A DNA stretch of 64,000 nt from Muribaculaceae bacterium (GCA_017557665.1 JAFYYI010000050.1:1-64000); one strand, 5' to 3'; positions 43,271 through 51,979 are shown, counted from the stretch's first letter. Translations and numbers: made by a program. The notes: generated by a model from the letters alone, not told the origin.

Positions 43271-44737
43271 CTACTTAGCTATCTTGCGGCGGATGGTGCT
43301 GCTGGGAATGTTGAGCGAGGTGCGGTACTTGGCCACCGTGCGGCGCTCCAGCTGGTAACCCAGTTTCTTGAGCTGTTCGCACAGGGCGTCATCGCTCAAG
43401 GGGTGTGCCTTGTCCTCGGCATCGACCAATTTCTTCAACTCGTCATACACCTCATGCCTTGATGCACCGTTGATATCCTCGCTGAAGAAAGATTTCAGGC
43501 TCTTCACGCCCCATGGCAACTGCACATACTTGTTGCTCACAGCCCTGGAGACCACCGTCACATCTTTACCGATGATATCGGCAATCTGCTGCTGCCCAAG
43601 GGGTTTAAGAGTCCTTTCATCGCCACTCATGAAGTATTCCTGCTGGCACTTGACGATAGCGCTCATCGTGTTGAACAAGGTCTCCTGGCGCTGCCTGAGC
43701 ACCTCAATAAACATGCTGGCGCGCTGGTAGGCGTCCTGAATGAGCTTTTTCTCCTTGGCCTCGGTCACACTCAGGGCGGCAGCACTCTTGTAGCGCTCAT
43801 TCATCAAGGCATAGCTCTCGCTGATTTGCAGCGCAGGGATATTGTTGCGCAAAGTGACAGTGAGACGGTCAGTCTCCTCGTCAAGTTCCACATCAAAGTC
43901 GGGGGTCACCTGCTGACTGCGGTCGCCCAGGGAGCTGAACGCATTGCCGGGGTAAGGGCTCAGTCCGCGCCTGATGTGGCGCTTGAAGACGTCCTCGAGA
44001 CGTTCCTTGTCAATCCCCATCTTGCGGGCAATCACGTCGAAGCGCATGGCCGAGAAGTCGTCAAAATACTTTTCCACAATCTTGATGGCCAGGTCCACAT
44101 CCTCGTTGCGAGGCTTGCGGCGAAGTTGGAGCAGGATGCACTCCTTCACGCTACGCGCTGCAATACCAGGAGGATCCAGCGACTGGACCACCTCAATCAT
44201 CTCTTCGACCTGACTGGCATCCACTATATATCCATCGTTAAACGTCACGTCATCGGCTATCTGGCTCGCACTGCGGCTCAAGTAACCGTTATCCTCGAGG
44301 TTACCGACAATAGCATGGGCTATAATCTGCTGCGTCTCGTCGAGCTCCAACTCGCCCAGCTGGTCAATCAAGGACTCCTGCAGCGTCTTCTCGCTCACCG
44401 CCGACGGAGCATAGTACTCATCGTCGCGGCTGCGGTTGTTGGCAAAGTAGCGGTACCACGCCACCGTGTCATCGTCGCCGCTGTTCTCGGAGATGGCATC
44501 GTCATTGCGCAACGTCCCGTCTCCACCAGTCTCACGGTCACCCTTCTGGGAACCGTCGGCCTCGAATTCATCGTCATCGGATTTCTTCTCAAGGGCCTGA
44601 TTCTCATTCACCTTGTTGTCGATATACTCGGCCATTTCGGCATCATTCTTCTCCAACACGAGTCCTAGCAGGCGCTGCTGTTCCAGCGCCAGACGTTGCG
44701 TCTGCGTTTGTTCCTGTACGAGTCCTTGTTTTGCCAT
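43271..44737 (-). CDS. rpoN: RNA polymerase sigma-54 factor
   Basis: This 488-residue protein is a full sigma-54. The glutamine- and leucine-rich N terminus (LVQEQTQTQRLALEQQRLLGLVLE) is followed by a long acidic spacer. A core-binding domain comes next, and the C-terminal RpoN box RRTVAKYRTSLNIPSSTIRR lies near residues 464-483. It directs RNA polymerase to -24/-12 promoters and needs ATP-driven activators, none of which is found in this window. Confidence 0.95.
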   Translation of the reverse strand: MAKQGLVQEQTQTQRLALEQQRLLGLVLEKNDAEMAEYIDNKVNENQALEKKSDDDEFEADGSQKGDRETGGDGTLRNDDAISENSGDDDTVAWYRYFANNRSRDDEYYAPSAVSEKTLQESLIDQLGELELDETQQIIAHAIVGNLEDNGYLSRSASQIADDVTFNDGYIVDASQVEEMIEVVQSLDPPGIAARSVKECILLQLRRKPRNEDVDLAIKIVEKYFDDFSAMRFDVIARKMGIDKERLEDVFKRHIRRGLSPYPGNAFSSLGDRSQQVTPDFDVELDEETDRLTVTLRNNIPALQISESYALMNERYKSAAALSVTEAKEKKLIQDAYQRASMFIEVLRQRQETLFNTMSAIVKCQQEYFMSGDERTLKPLGQQQIADIIGKDVTVVSRAVSNKYVQLPWGVKSLKSFFSEDINGASRHEVYDELKKLVDAEDKAHPLSDDALCEQLKKLGYQLERRTVAKYRTSLNIPSSTIRRKIAK

Positions 44738-44765
44738 AGTCGTCAGAGGTTTTTGCTTTAACCTA

Positions 44766-44773
44766 CAAAGATA
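44766..44773 (-). promoter_or_regulatory. -7 element of rpoN
   Basis: TATCTTTG on the minus strand matches TAnnTTTG, 28 bp before the rpoN start. Confidence 0.5.
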
Positions 44774-44834
44774 CTAAAAGTTTTCTGGTTATCGCCGCCA
44801 GCGGCCATTTTTTTCATCGCGAATCTTGTTTCGA

Positions 44835-44898
44835 CTGACGCTCTCCTTTTTAAAAACTACGAATTACGCGAATTTAAAGAATTGGCTGACGCGTCCTT
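44835..44898 (+). repeat. 64-bp direct repeat, copy 1
   Basis: This stretch, from CTGACGCTCTCC to GACGCGTCCTT, is identical to 45230-45293. It contains ACGAATTACGC, the core of an intergenic repeat family. Confidence 0.9.
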
Positions 44899-45104
44899 TC
44901 TTTGATTATACCTAATTACACGAAGGGCATCCGCGTCCTTATATCAAACAACTATGACAACCAAGAAACAACTAAAAACAACTTTCTTATTGGCATCCGC
45001 ATTCTTTTTTAAAACTACGAACCTATAGCTCCATTTCTGTCAAAAAGCAGAACGGGAAAACTAATGCCTTTTTCGTAACAGCCTGTCTGGTAACTATTTC
45101 TTTT

Positions 45105-45122
45105 TTTTCGTTGGAACGAAAA
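45105..45122. repeat. Perfect 8-bp palindrome with GG centre
   Basis: TTTTCGTT and AACGAAAA flank GG. It lies 53 bp downstream of an orphan minus-strand promoter-like element, and might be an operator or a small-RNA hairpin. Confidence 0.45.
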
Positions 45123-45175
45123 GGGAGGGGCGGAAACGTTAATGAAACTTAAAAGCATTTTCGATATCCTCTGAG

Positions 45176-45183
45176 CAAAGGTA
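45176..45183 (-). promoter_or_regulatory. Orphan -7-like element in a gene-free region
   Basis: TACCTTTG on the minus strand matches TAnnTTTG but no gene follows within 430 bp. It could drive a small RNA, or be chance. Confidence 0.3.
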
Positions 45184-45229
45184 CAACACACGACAACTCC
45201 GGTCAATGTCAAAATGCTCGCAGTCAAAG

Positions 45230-45293
45230 CTGACGCTCTCCTTTTTAAAAACTACGAATTACGCGAATTTAAAGAATTGGCTGACGCGTCCTT
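45230..45293 (+). repeat. 64-bp direct repeat, copy 2
   Basis: Identical to 44835-44898 at all 64 positions, 395 bp apart. Confidence 0.9.
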
Positions 45294-45439
45294 ATATCAA
45301 ACAACTTAGACCACGTTGAACAACTGAAACAACATTTCTTACTAGGCATCCGCACCCAACACAGATTGGATGCGGATGCTTAAATTACGTAAGGTTCGTG
45401 TAATTCGTAGTTTCTTTGCCTTCAGAGTTATCAGAATGG

Positions 45440-46201
45440 TCAGTTGTTCAGGATATAATTAATCATGTCGATGGCGTCGGTGATGTTGATTTTGCCGTCA
45501 CCGTTCATGTCACAAACGGGGGCCAAGTCGTATTGCGAACCGCTGAGCAGACTGTTGATCAGCAATATCACGTCGGAGATGTTCACCTCGCCGTCATCGT
45601 TCGAGTCGCCCGGAATAAAATCCACATAGAAATAGACCTCAGTATAGGAATGGAAAGGATTAGGGCTGATTTCACCCTGACGCTGATCGGGGTCAGATGA
45701 GAAATAGCTGTCAAGGTGCACTTTACCCCTCCTGAAAGTGCTGCTCACATTGAACCTGAACACGAACATGTGATTGTAGTCGCCTGCTTCCCATTTCACG
45801 GTGCCATAGGGATCCATAATGCCGTCATTGTTGTAGTCTTCATAACCGATTACCGGAATGGATGACGAAATGGTACTGAAGTCCGAACTGACATTCAGCG
45901 TCGCATTGTACACTGTATCGCGATTATAGTAGTTCCTGTAGGTCACTGACAGGTCGGTGCCTGGTTCAACGTCCATCGGTTCCAGTCCTTCGGGATATGT
46001 CAACTTTATTCTCCAATTGTTCATGCGCCCATCCGCATGCATGATTACGGGCACCAACGCAAATCCGTCGGATGGACTCACTCTTACCATATTATTCTCG
46101 CCCATCGTGAAGTAGTTGTCGGCCTGAGCGGACATCAGCATGGATAAAGCCATAGCTATGCACATCATGAGACTGAGCTTTGTTTTTCTTTTCATGATCA
46201 T
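45440..46201 (-). CDS. Secreted dockerin-repeat protein with beta-rich N-terminal domain
   Basis: This 253-residue protein has a signal peptide (residues 1-27). A beta-rich domain of about 160 residues follows, with VPVIMHADGRMNNWRIKLTYP and GTVKWEAGDYNHMFVFRFNV, resembling the cohesin/CBM beta-sandwich group. It ends in a pair of dockerin-type calcium-binding repeats, GDSNDDGEVNISDVILLI and CDMNGDGKINITDAIDMI. It is the last gene of a six-gene cluster, 20 bp after its paralogue at 46222. The cohesin-like reading is an inference. Confidence 0.75.
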   Translation of the reverse strand: MIMKRKTKLSLMMCIAMALSMLMSAQADNYFTMGENNMVRVSPSDGFALVPVIMHADGRMNNWRIKLTYPEGLEPMDVEPGTDLSVTYRNYYNRDTVYNATLNVSSDFSTISSSIPVIGYEDYNNDGIMDPYGTVKWEAGDYNHMFVFRFNVSSTFRRGKVHLDSYFSSDPDQRQGEISPNPFHSYTEVYFYVDFIPGDSNDDGEVNISDVILLINSLLSGSQYDLAPVCDMNGDGKINITDAIDMINYILNN

Positions 46202-46221
46202 ATCAGCTAAGAGTTTATCTT

Positions 46222-46971
46222 TCAGTTGTTCAGGATGTAGTTGATCAGGTCGATGGCGTCACTGATGTTGACCTCGCCGTCATTGTTCATGTCGGCTGCG
46301 TCGAGGCTGATGTCGCCCTCGTCATTGAGCAGATAATTAATCAAGTCGATGGCGTCAGTGATGTTCACCTCGCCGTCGCAGTTCACGTCGCCTGGGGCAC
46401 TTTCAACGACGATGGTGACGGTCTTGCTGTACATGGCGCTGCCGACGGCGCCTCCGGTGAGGTCGTTGCCGGTCAGTACTCCGCTGACGGCAATCTGAGC
46501 AGACCCGAAGTCACTGCTGATGAAAAGGGTCAAAGTGGCCATCCGGCCATAGTCTCCTGCAGGCCATTTGGCCATCCCGTTAGGGTAGTATCCCCCGCCG
46601 TAGGGGCAGTAGGTGGGAGTCGTGGTACCGGCGTTGACGGTGGTCAGGTCCTGATTGTAGGCGATATAGGCGCGGCAGATGCCGGACACACCGTTGCTGT
46701 CGATGTACTCGACATCCAGGTCTTCCGGCCCTTCTTCCACCGACAGCGGGGTAATGCCGTCGGGGTAGGACAGGTTGGCGGTCCATTTCTCTACCTTGCC
46801 GTCGAAGCGGGCCCTGATGTTGACGTCAATCCTGTCGCCCAGTTTTGAGCGGGGGACAGTCACGGTGTCGTTCCAGCCCAGGGTGATGTAACTCTTGAAG
46901 TCGTTGCCGTCGGCGCTGGCGGCAATGAATGCCGATGCCAGCACGGCTATTGTAAGGATATAGGTTCTCAT
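46222..46971 (-). CDS. Secreted dockerin-repeat protein, paralogue
   Basis: This 249-residue protein has a signal peptide (residues 1-20) and an N-terminal beta-rich domain like that of its neighbours (VNIRARFDGKVEKWTANLSYP). It ends in the repeat pair GDVNCDGEVNITDAIDLI and ADMNNDGEVNISDAIDLI, with the terminal NYILNN. The two dockerin halves are nearly the same sequence. It follows the FGE-like gene at 47021 after a 49-bp gap. Confidence 0.75.
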   Translation of the reverse strand: MRTYILTIAVLASAFIAASADGNDFKSYITLGWNDTVTVPRSKLGDRIDVNIRARFDGKVEKWTANLSYPDGITPLSVEEGPEDLDVEYIDSNGVSGICRAYIAYNQDLTTVNAGTTTPTYCPYGGGYYPNGMAKWPAGDYGRMATLTLFISSDFGSAQIAVSGVLTGNDLTGGAVGSAMYSKTVTIVVESAPGDVNCDGEVNITDAIDLINYLLNDEGDISLDAADMNNDGEVNISDAIDLINYILNN

Positions 46972-47020
46972 ATCGTTTTCCGTTTTCTTTGCTTGCTTTT
47001 TGATTAAAGGAAACTACAGG

Positions 47021-47884
47021 TCATTCGGTGGCCGGCAAGTATAGGCGAAGGCCGCTGTAACCCGACCTTCTTGTGGCATCGGCATAAACGTAGCTTGTGG
47101 GACGGCACTCGTCGGCGGAGCTCTCCACATCGCCTCCAAATAGGGCCGCTGTCCTGTACCCATCAGTATGTTCACGTAAGTCCTGACACCATTCCGCGAC
47201 GTTGCCGCTCATGTCGTATAGCCCCAGTTCGTTCGGGTTCTTGGTCGCCACATTGAAAACCAGACTGCCGTTGACTTCGATTTCATCTGAGTTGCCGTTG
47301 TACCATGCCACCTCGTTGATATCGTTGCTGCCGCTGTAGTCATAGCCGCAGGTCAATGTGCCGCCCGTGGCCGCGTAAATCCACTCCTCGGAATAGGGAA
47401 GGCGGAATTCCATGCCTGTCATCCTGTTGAGAGAGTCAATGAAGACCTGACACTGGTCCCAACTCACATTGTTCACGGCATAGTTTCGCTGTTTCTCGGC
47501 TGCCACCGGGTTAGTGGGCCTGCCGCCCATGACTTCCCACCACAGTTCGCGCGTGACCTCGGTCTGCCCGATCCAGAAGTCCGACTCGATGGTCGTGACC
47601 TCTCCGTACTTCAATGTGTAGGTGCCGGCCTTGACGCGCACCATCACCACCGGGATGTCGTTCACCATTATGGTGTCACGCCCCTCGGGTGGAACCTCTC
47701 CGATTCTGTCGTTGAGAATGTAATTTATCAGGGGGATCACGTCACTGATGTTGACGTCTCCGTCCATGTTGAAGTCGCCGCGCAGGGTCTGGGAAGACGC
47801 TCCCGGTGGACACATGGCTGCCATGACCAATGCGAAGACAGCCGTCATGATATGATTGTATTTACTCATAATCTTCATAAACAT
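47021..47884 (-). CDS. Secreted FGE/SUMF1-like protein with N-terminal dockerin repeat
   Basis: After a signal peptide, one dockerin-type repeat (GDFNMDGDVNISDVIPLI) is followed by an FGE-sulfatase/SUMF1-like domain from about residue 75. The domain contains FWIGQTEVTRELWWEVMGG, FRLPYSEEWIYAATGG and GLYDMSGNVAEWCQD. The catalytic cysteine pattern of formylglycine-generating enzyme is not obvious, so it is more likely a carbohydrate or protein-binding fold. The start may be one of two ATGs near 47884 and 47869. It is part of the cluster. Confidence 0.75.
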   Translation of the reverse strand: MFMKIMSKYNHIMTAVFALVMAAMCPPGASSQTLRGDFNMDGDVNISDVIPLINYILNDRIGEVPPEGRDTIMVNDIPVVMVRVKAGTYTLKYGEVTTIESDFWIGQTEVTRELWWEVMGGRPTNPVAAEKQRNYAVNNVSWDQCQVFIDSLNRMTGMEFRLPYSEEWIYAATGGTLTCGYDYSGSNDINEVAWYNGNSDEIEVNGSLVFNVATKNPNELGLYDMSGNVAEWCQDLREHTDGYRTAALFGGDVESSADECRPTSYVYADATRRSGYSGLRLYLPATE

Positions 47885-47925
47885 ATTTACCTTTGTTTAT
47901 TCTTTTCTTCTGCTGCTGATGCTTG

Positions 47926-48714
47926 TCACATGGCTAGACGGAAACCGTTGTAGGGAATCGTTGTACTGGCATTGGCCAGGGACCGTTCAGACGGAGTGTT
48001 CCTTTCAGCAGTACCCGAACTTGCTCCTCCGCACTTATACTTCATGGACTCAGATTCCGGGGAACCGTCCTGGCACCATTCCCAGACATTACCGCTCATG
48101 TCATACAGCCCGAGCTCGTTGCACTTGAGCAGGCCGACAGGCATGACCTTATCCGCGTTTTTCTTGTACCAGCCCACCACGTCCAGGTCATTGCCGCCGC
48201 AATAGGTGTAGCCGCGGCTGCGGTTGCCGCCACGGGCGGCGAACTCCCATTCGGTAGAGGTTGGCAGGCGGAAGCTCCGGCCCGTCAATGAATTCAGCTC
48301 ACTGATGAAGGCCTGGCAATCATTCCAGGAGCGCTCGTCCGACGCATATTGTTGGTTGGAAGGGTTGCCGCCCATCAGCGCCGCCCACAGTTCACGCGTC
48401 ACCTCGGTCTGGCAGATCCAGAAATCACCGATCTCATAACGGCTTCCGTCCTCACGGACCAGCGTGCCGCCCTCGACGTGCACCATCACGATGGATACCC
48501 CCTTGACTGTTATCGTATCGCGCTCGATGTCCTGGGGAATGTCACCCCATTCGTCGTTCAGCAGGTAGCCGATCAGTGTAATCACGTCGGTAACGTCACA
48601 GTCGCCGTCGTAGTCATAGTCGCCACGCACCGTCTGTGCCGACGCACCCAGCGGCAGCAGCCACAGCAGTACACCGACCAGCAACATTAACATTTTTGGT
48701 CTTTCCTCTCTCAT
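47926..48714 (-). CDS. Secreted FGE/SUMF1-like protein with N-terminal dockerin repeat, paralogue
   Basis: This 262-residue protein has the same plan as its neighbour. A signal peptide is followed by one dockerin-type repeat (GDYDYDGDCDVTDVITLI) and an FGE-like domain with FWICQTEVTRELWAALMGG, FRLPTSTEWEFAARGG and GLYDMSGNVWEWCQD. It ends at NGFRLAM. The two FGE-like genes are 41 bp apart, clearly duplicated. Presence of C in CQTEVT is not the known catalytic position and is noted only. Confidence 0.75.
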   Translation of the reverse strand: MREERPKMLMLLVGVLLWLLPLGASAQTVRGDYDYDGDCDVTDVITLIGYLLNDEWGDIPQDIERDTITVKGVSIVMVHVEGGTLVREDGSRYEIGDFWICQTEVTRELWAALMGGNPSNQQYASDERSWNDCQAFISELNSLTGRSFRLPTSTEWEFAARGGNRSRGYTYCGGNDLDVVGWYKKNADKVMPVGLLKCNELGLYDMSGNVWEWCQDGSPESESMKYKCGGASSGTAERNTPSERSLANASTTIPYNGFRLAM

Positions 48715-48767
48715 AATGATATTTGTTTACTTTTTGAAAAAGATGTCCTATCTTTGATTTTCAGGAA

Positions 48768-49586
48768 CTAAAAAGGTAAACTTCCGCTATTGCCCAGGAT
48801 GCTGGCTATAGGGTCGTCTATGTTCTCCATCCCCGCAAAACCGTTAGTGTTGTAGATGATATTGATGAGCAAGTTAACGTCAGAGACGTTGATTTCCCCG
48901 TCTCCGTTTACATCGGCGGCATCCAATTGATATTCATCATAGTAGTCACCGTCATTAAGTATATAATTGGTCAGATTCGTGGCATCCGTGATATTGACAA
49001 ATTCATCTCCATTGACGTCACCCTTCTTGTAGCCGAAACGTATGTATATCCTCTTGTAGAAATTACCCCCAGTAGTGCCTCCTCTCCAATCATAAGTCGA
49101 AGACAGGGTTCCAGTGATGGTGATGGAATCACCGGCGCATAAGCCGTTGACGTCAAAATTGATTTTAAACATCTTGTCATGGTCGCCAGCTTCCCACTTG
49201 ATAGTGCCGTAAGGCTCATAGATGCCGTCATTATTGAAGTCCCAGTACCCGAATTCTGTAATCGTCGATGACAAGACTGTGAAACCGTTTGAGGTAGTGA
49301 TTGTCGCAGAGTGGGTGCAAGGGGTACCGTTACTGTTCAAATAGGGAATGGATGTCATGTCTTCCTGTTCAGTGACCCTGTAAGGTGATAAATCGTTCGG
49401 GTATGTCATCGTCAATGACCAGGAATCGATGCGTCCATCAAGGTGCGCACGCACCATTGCGGTAACCTCACCCGAAACATAGGCCGGATTGATTCTGAAG
49501 TAATCGTTTTCACCCAGTGTGAAGTAATTGTCGGCATGAGCGAATCCAGCCGAAAGCAAAAAAAGAAGTAAAAAGATCTTTTTCAT
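48768..49586 (-). CDS. Secreted dockerin-repeat protein with beta-rich N-terminal domain
   Basis: This 272-residue protein has a signal peptide ending FAHA. A domain like those at 45440 and 46222 follows (VRAHLDGRIDSWSLTMTYP and GTIKWEAGDHDKMFKINFDV). It carries two dockerin repeats, GDVNGDEFVNITDATNLT and ADVNGDGEINVSDVNLLI. Unlike the others, about 25 residues follow the second repeat. Gap to the neighbour is 53 bp. Confidence 0.75.
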   Translation of the reverse strand: MKKIFLLLFLLSAGFAHADNYFTLGENDYFRINPAYVSGEVTAMVRAHLDGRIDSWSLTMTYPNDLSPYRVTEQEDMTSIPYLNSNGTPCTHSATITTSNGFTVLSSTITEFGYWDFNNDGIYEPYGTIKWEAGDHDKMFKINFDVNGLCAGDSITITGTLSSTYDWRGGTTGGNFYKRIYIRFGYKKGDVNGDEFVNITDATNLTNYILNDGDYYDEYQLDAADVNGDGEINVSDVNLLINIIYNTNGFAGMENIDDPIASILGNSGSLPF

Positions 49587-49626
49587 AATGAATAATGTTA
49601 TGTTGGTTAATAATTGTTCAGAAATG

Positions 49627-49995
49627 TCACTCGATTGTAAAGTAGCCTTGATAGACGTTGTTGAACTCTGATATGATGGTGATCATGTAGTAGCAAGGTC
49701 CCAGTGAGGAGATGTCGATGCTGTCACCGTATCCGCTGATCTGGGTCGAGATGAAAAGGGTATTGGTCGGAACAGCAGAGATATAAACATCGTAGTAACT
49801 GGCGAAACCGTCAGCCTCAATGAGAATCTCCATTTCGTCCGAGTCCAAGTACACCTCCGGCATATCGGCTGGTGGGTAATACTCGGTATGGTCGTGTTGC
49901 TGACCAGCATGATTTAAAACGATTTCCTCGTCTACTGCCCACGAGAACAGTCCAGAACAGATTAAGATAAAAAATAAGATAATTTGTCTTTTCAT
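49627..49995 (-). CDS. Small secreted protein resembling DUF3244
   Basis: This 122-residue protein has a signal peptide (residues 1-19). Its C-terminal half ends GPCYYMITIISEFNNVYQGYFTIE in two parts, a pattern close to the end of DUF3244 proteins (short beta-sandwich domains of Bacteroidales). It has no dockerin repeat. It is the first gene of the cluster in transcription order, with a promoter-like TAAATTTG (50041-50048) upstream. Confidence 0.6.
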   Translation of the reverse strand: MKRQIILFFILICSGLFSWAVDEEIVLNHAGQQHDHTEYYPPADMPEVYLDSDEMEILIEADGFASYYDVYISAVPTNTLFISTQISGYGDSIDISSLGPCYYMITIISEFNNVYQGYFTIE

Positions 49996-50040
49996 GATTC
50001 CAAAAAACTATTTATGTAAACTTAAACATTATGGTTTTTG

Positions 50041-50048
50041 CAAATTTA
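50041..50048 (-). promoter_or_regulatory. -7 element of the dockerin cluster
   Basis: TAAATTTG on the minus strand matches TAnnTTTG, about 46 bp before the first gene of the cluster. No TTTG is seen at the normal distance. Confidence 0.45.
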
Positions 50049-50254
50049 AATACAAATATCCATTAAATCGTGTTTTTTGTTATGCATTTTAAAAAGCCTG
50101 TTTACACATTTTGTAATCAGCTGGAATATATTGCTTTAAGCGTGTTTTGAGTATTTATGATACCCTTTCACAAAAAAAATTCTCAAAATGTCTAGCCATA
50201 TTACATCCTAGACACTTTATTTTTTTGTATAAAAATAAAAATGTGTAAATAAAA

Positions 50255-51940
50255 CTACTGTTTTTGGTAGTGATTTATATCCTGGCACTTCGCTAGTTCC
50301 TGCTCAATAAAAGTCAAAAGCGGGACGTCTATCTCGAGTTTTCGGGCAATGTTTTTACGTTTGTTGCTGATGTATTTCGGTGAATAATCCATAATGAAAG
50401 CAATCTCAGTATAGGTGAAACCATAACATAAAAGACCTATGAATCTTAGATCCTTCTTCTTGATAAGGGGATTCTCCGAGATTCTGCTGATAAAACCGTT
50501 ATTTGCTTTATCCAGATGATCGAGTAATTCTAACCAAAAATCATCGGTAGTTGTCTGCGAGACAAGTGACTTTACCTTATTGTCAAATGAAAGCATTTGT
50601 AGAATGCTTTTTGCTTCCATTGCAGTACGTATCAACTCAACCATGGATGTAACGAAATGACTGATTTCACTATTTTTTCCACTGATTTGCATTATAAAAT
50701 CGTCATGAGCATTAACACCATTTTCACGGATTTCATTCATGAGCGCTTTAGTTCGATTGAGTTTCTTCAGGAAATGACCTATAAGAAAAACCAAGGCAAA
50801 TAGAAAAACTGTCAATGACAGCCAAATCGTAACCTTCAATGAAAGGTTTTTCTGTTCATTTTTCAGAATGAGATCTTGCTTGTGTTGGTTTTCGATGGAT
50901 TGGATGATGTGTTTGGTTTTCCCATTATGGACTTGTTCCGAAACCTGAACGGCGGACGCCGCTGTGTTTTTGTACAACGACATATCGCCCACATTCTCCG
51001 CGATATTTGACATAATAACATTTTTCCTATATTCAATTTGCCTCACATGATCTGAGTCCGAACACAGACTGTTGTCCACCAATTTGATGTAAAGCCATGC
51101 AGAATCGATTTTATCCTCCATGGCATATAGATGAGCTATATCTAGCAACAAATCTTCGTTAACGTATTTTTTGTAGTTTATCAGACAATCTAAAGCAATT
51201 AACTTAGATTCTTTGAAATGTGAAGTATCAATTGATAGTTGACGGCATAAGAGTTCTTTACATTGATACTGATTGAAACTGTCTTTCAACTCTACTGCAA
51301 TCCCAAGTGATTTTTCCAATAATTCTACAGCATCTGCATTATGTGTGATACCTGCACAAACACCCATATTATATATAGATTGTTGTTGCATTTTTTTATC
51401 TCCAATCAACTCATAATATTTGAGAGCAATACTGTATTTCTCAAAACAGGTTTGAAAATCCGCGTAATAAATCCGGTACAGAGAAGCTATTCTAGTATTA
51501 ATTTGTGCAAGGTTGAAGTAGTCGTCGGGAGCAGCGGTAGCTTCGGCTTGCTTGTAGTAGAACATGGCGCTGTCGGGGTGCCCGAGTTCATCCATCACAG
51601 CACCCTTGTAGATGTAGGCTCGGGTGAGTTTCTCGCGCTCGTCATCGTGGGCGCGGTAATAGGCCAGGGCTCGGTTGATGGCGCTGTCGCTGGTGGCGGT
51701 GACATAGCAGCGGTAACGGGCCTGGGTGAGCAGCAGGTCGCGGTAGGCGCTGTCGCCAGCCGTGGCGAGGCCGGCCATGGGAATTGCCTCGAGCAGTGCC
51801 AGGGCGCTGTCGGGGTTGGTGCGCATCAGGCTGTCGGCCGCCGTGAGCCGCCCATCATAGCTGGGCGTGCCGCCGCAGCCCGTGACCACCGCCACGAGCA
51901 CCGCAATGACCATCACTATGACAAACGGTAGCCGTTTCAT
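50255..51940 (-). CDS. TPR membrane lipoprotein with C-terminal HTH (sensor-regulator)
   Basis: This 561-residue protein begins MKRLPFVIVMVIAVLVAVVTGC, a lipoprotein-like signal. Tetratricopeptide-like helices follow to about residue 350, then one membrane helix (VTIWLSLTVFLFALVFLIGHF) and a cytoplasmic helix. A LuxR/GerE-like helix-turn-helix ends the protein (LRFIGLLCYGFTYTEIAFIM, YISNKRKNIARKLEI). Start at 51940 is chosen because a TATTTTTG element ends 5 bp upstream; an in-frame start at 51976 lies upstream of that element. The first 140 codons are GC-rich, the rest AT-rich. It probably regulates the adjacent secreted-protein cluster, which is inference from position. Confidence 0.75.
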   Translation of the reverse strand: MKRLPFVIVMVIAVLVAVVTGCGGTPSYDGRLTAADSLMRTNPDSALALLEAIPMAGLATAGDSAYRDLLLTQARYRCYVTATSDSAINRALAYYRAHDDEREKLTRAYIYKGAVMDELGHPDSAMFYYKQAEATAAPDDYFNLAQINTRIASLYRIYYADFQTCFEKYSIALKYYELIGDKKMQQQSIYNMGVCAGITHNADAVELLEKSLGIAVELKDSFNQYQCKELLCRQLSIDTSHFKESKLIALDCLINYKKYVNEDLLLDIAHLYAMEDKIDSAWLYIKLVDNSLCSDSDHVRQIEYRKNVIMSNIAENVGDMSLYKNTAASAVQVSEQVHNGKTKHIIQSIENQHKQDLILKNEQKNLSLKVTIWLSLTVFLFALVFLIGHFLKKLNRTKALMNEIRENGVNAHDDFIMQISGKNSEISHFVTSMVELIRTAMEAKSILQMLSFDNKVKSLVSQTTTDDFWLELLDHLDKANNGFISRISENPLIKKKDLRFIGLLCYGFTYTEIAFIMDYSPKYISNKRKNIARKLEIDVPLLTFIEQELAKCQDINHYQKQ

Positions 51941-51945
51941 GCCTG

Positions 51946-51953
51946 CAAAAATA
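51946..51953 (-). promoter_or_regulatory. -7 element of the TPR-HTH gene, giving a nearly leaderless mRNA
   Basis: TATTTTTG on the minus strand matches TAnnTTTG and ends 5 bp before the start codon. Confidence 0.55.
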
Positions 51954-51979
51954 GTGCATTTTTCCGAATCACACAACCC

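Larger units (their letters stand above)
44738..45439. other. Repeat-rich intergenic region between rpoN and the dockerin cluster
   Basis: This 702-bp gap has no believable gene. It contains the rpoN promoter (44766-44773), two identical 64-bp direct repeats, three copies of GGCATCCGC (44926, 44992, 45345), a perfect palindrome (45105-45122) and an orphan promoter-like TACCTTTG (45176-45183, minus strand). Confidence 0.75.

Noticed and set aside
43271..44737. Sigma-54 promoters in the window
   Set aside because: I did not find a convincing -24/-12 pair near any start codon by eye.
45015..45227. 70-codon open frame on the minus strand between rpoN and the dockerin cluster
   Set aside because: It starts upstream of the local promoter-like element and shows no protein-like features; the region is repeat-rich.
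44835..45353. Possible CRISPR array from repeated words
   Set aside because: The repeats are few, of uneven spacing (66 to 395 bp), and no cas genes are near.
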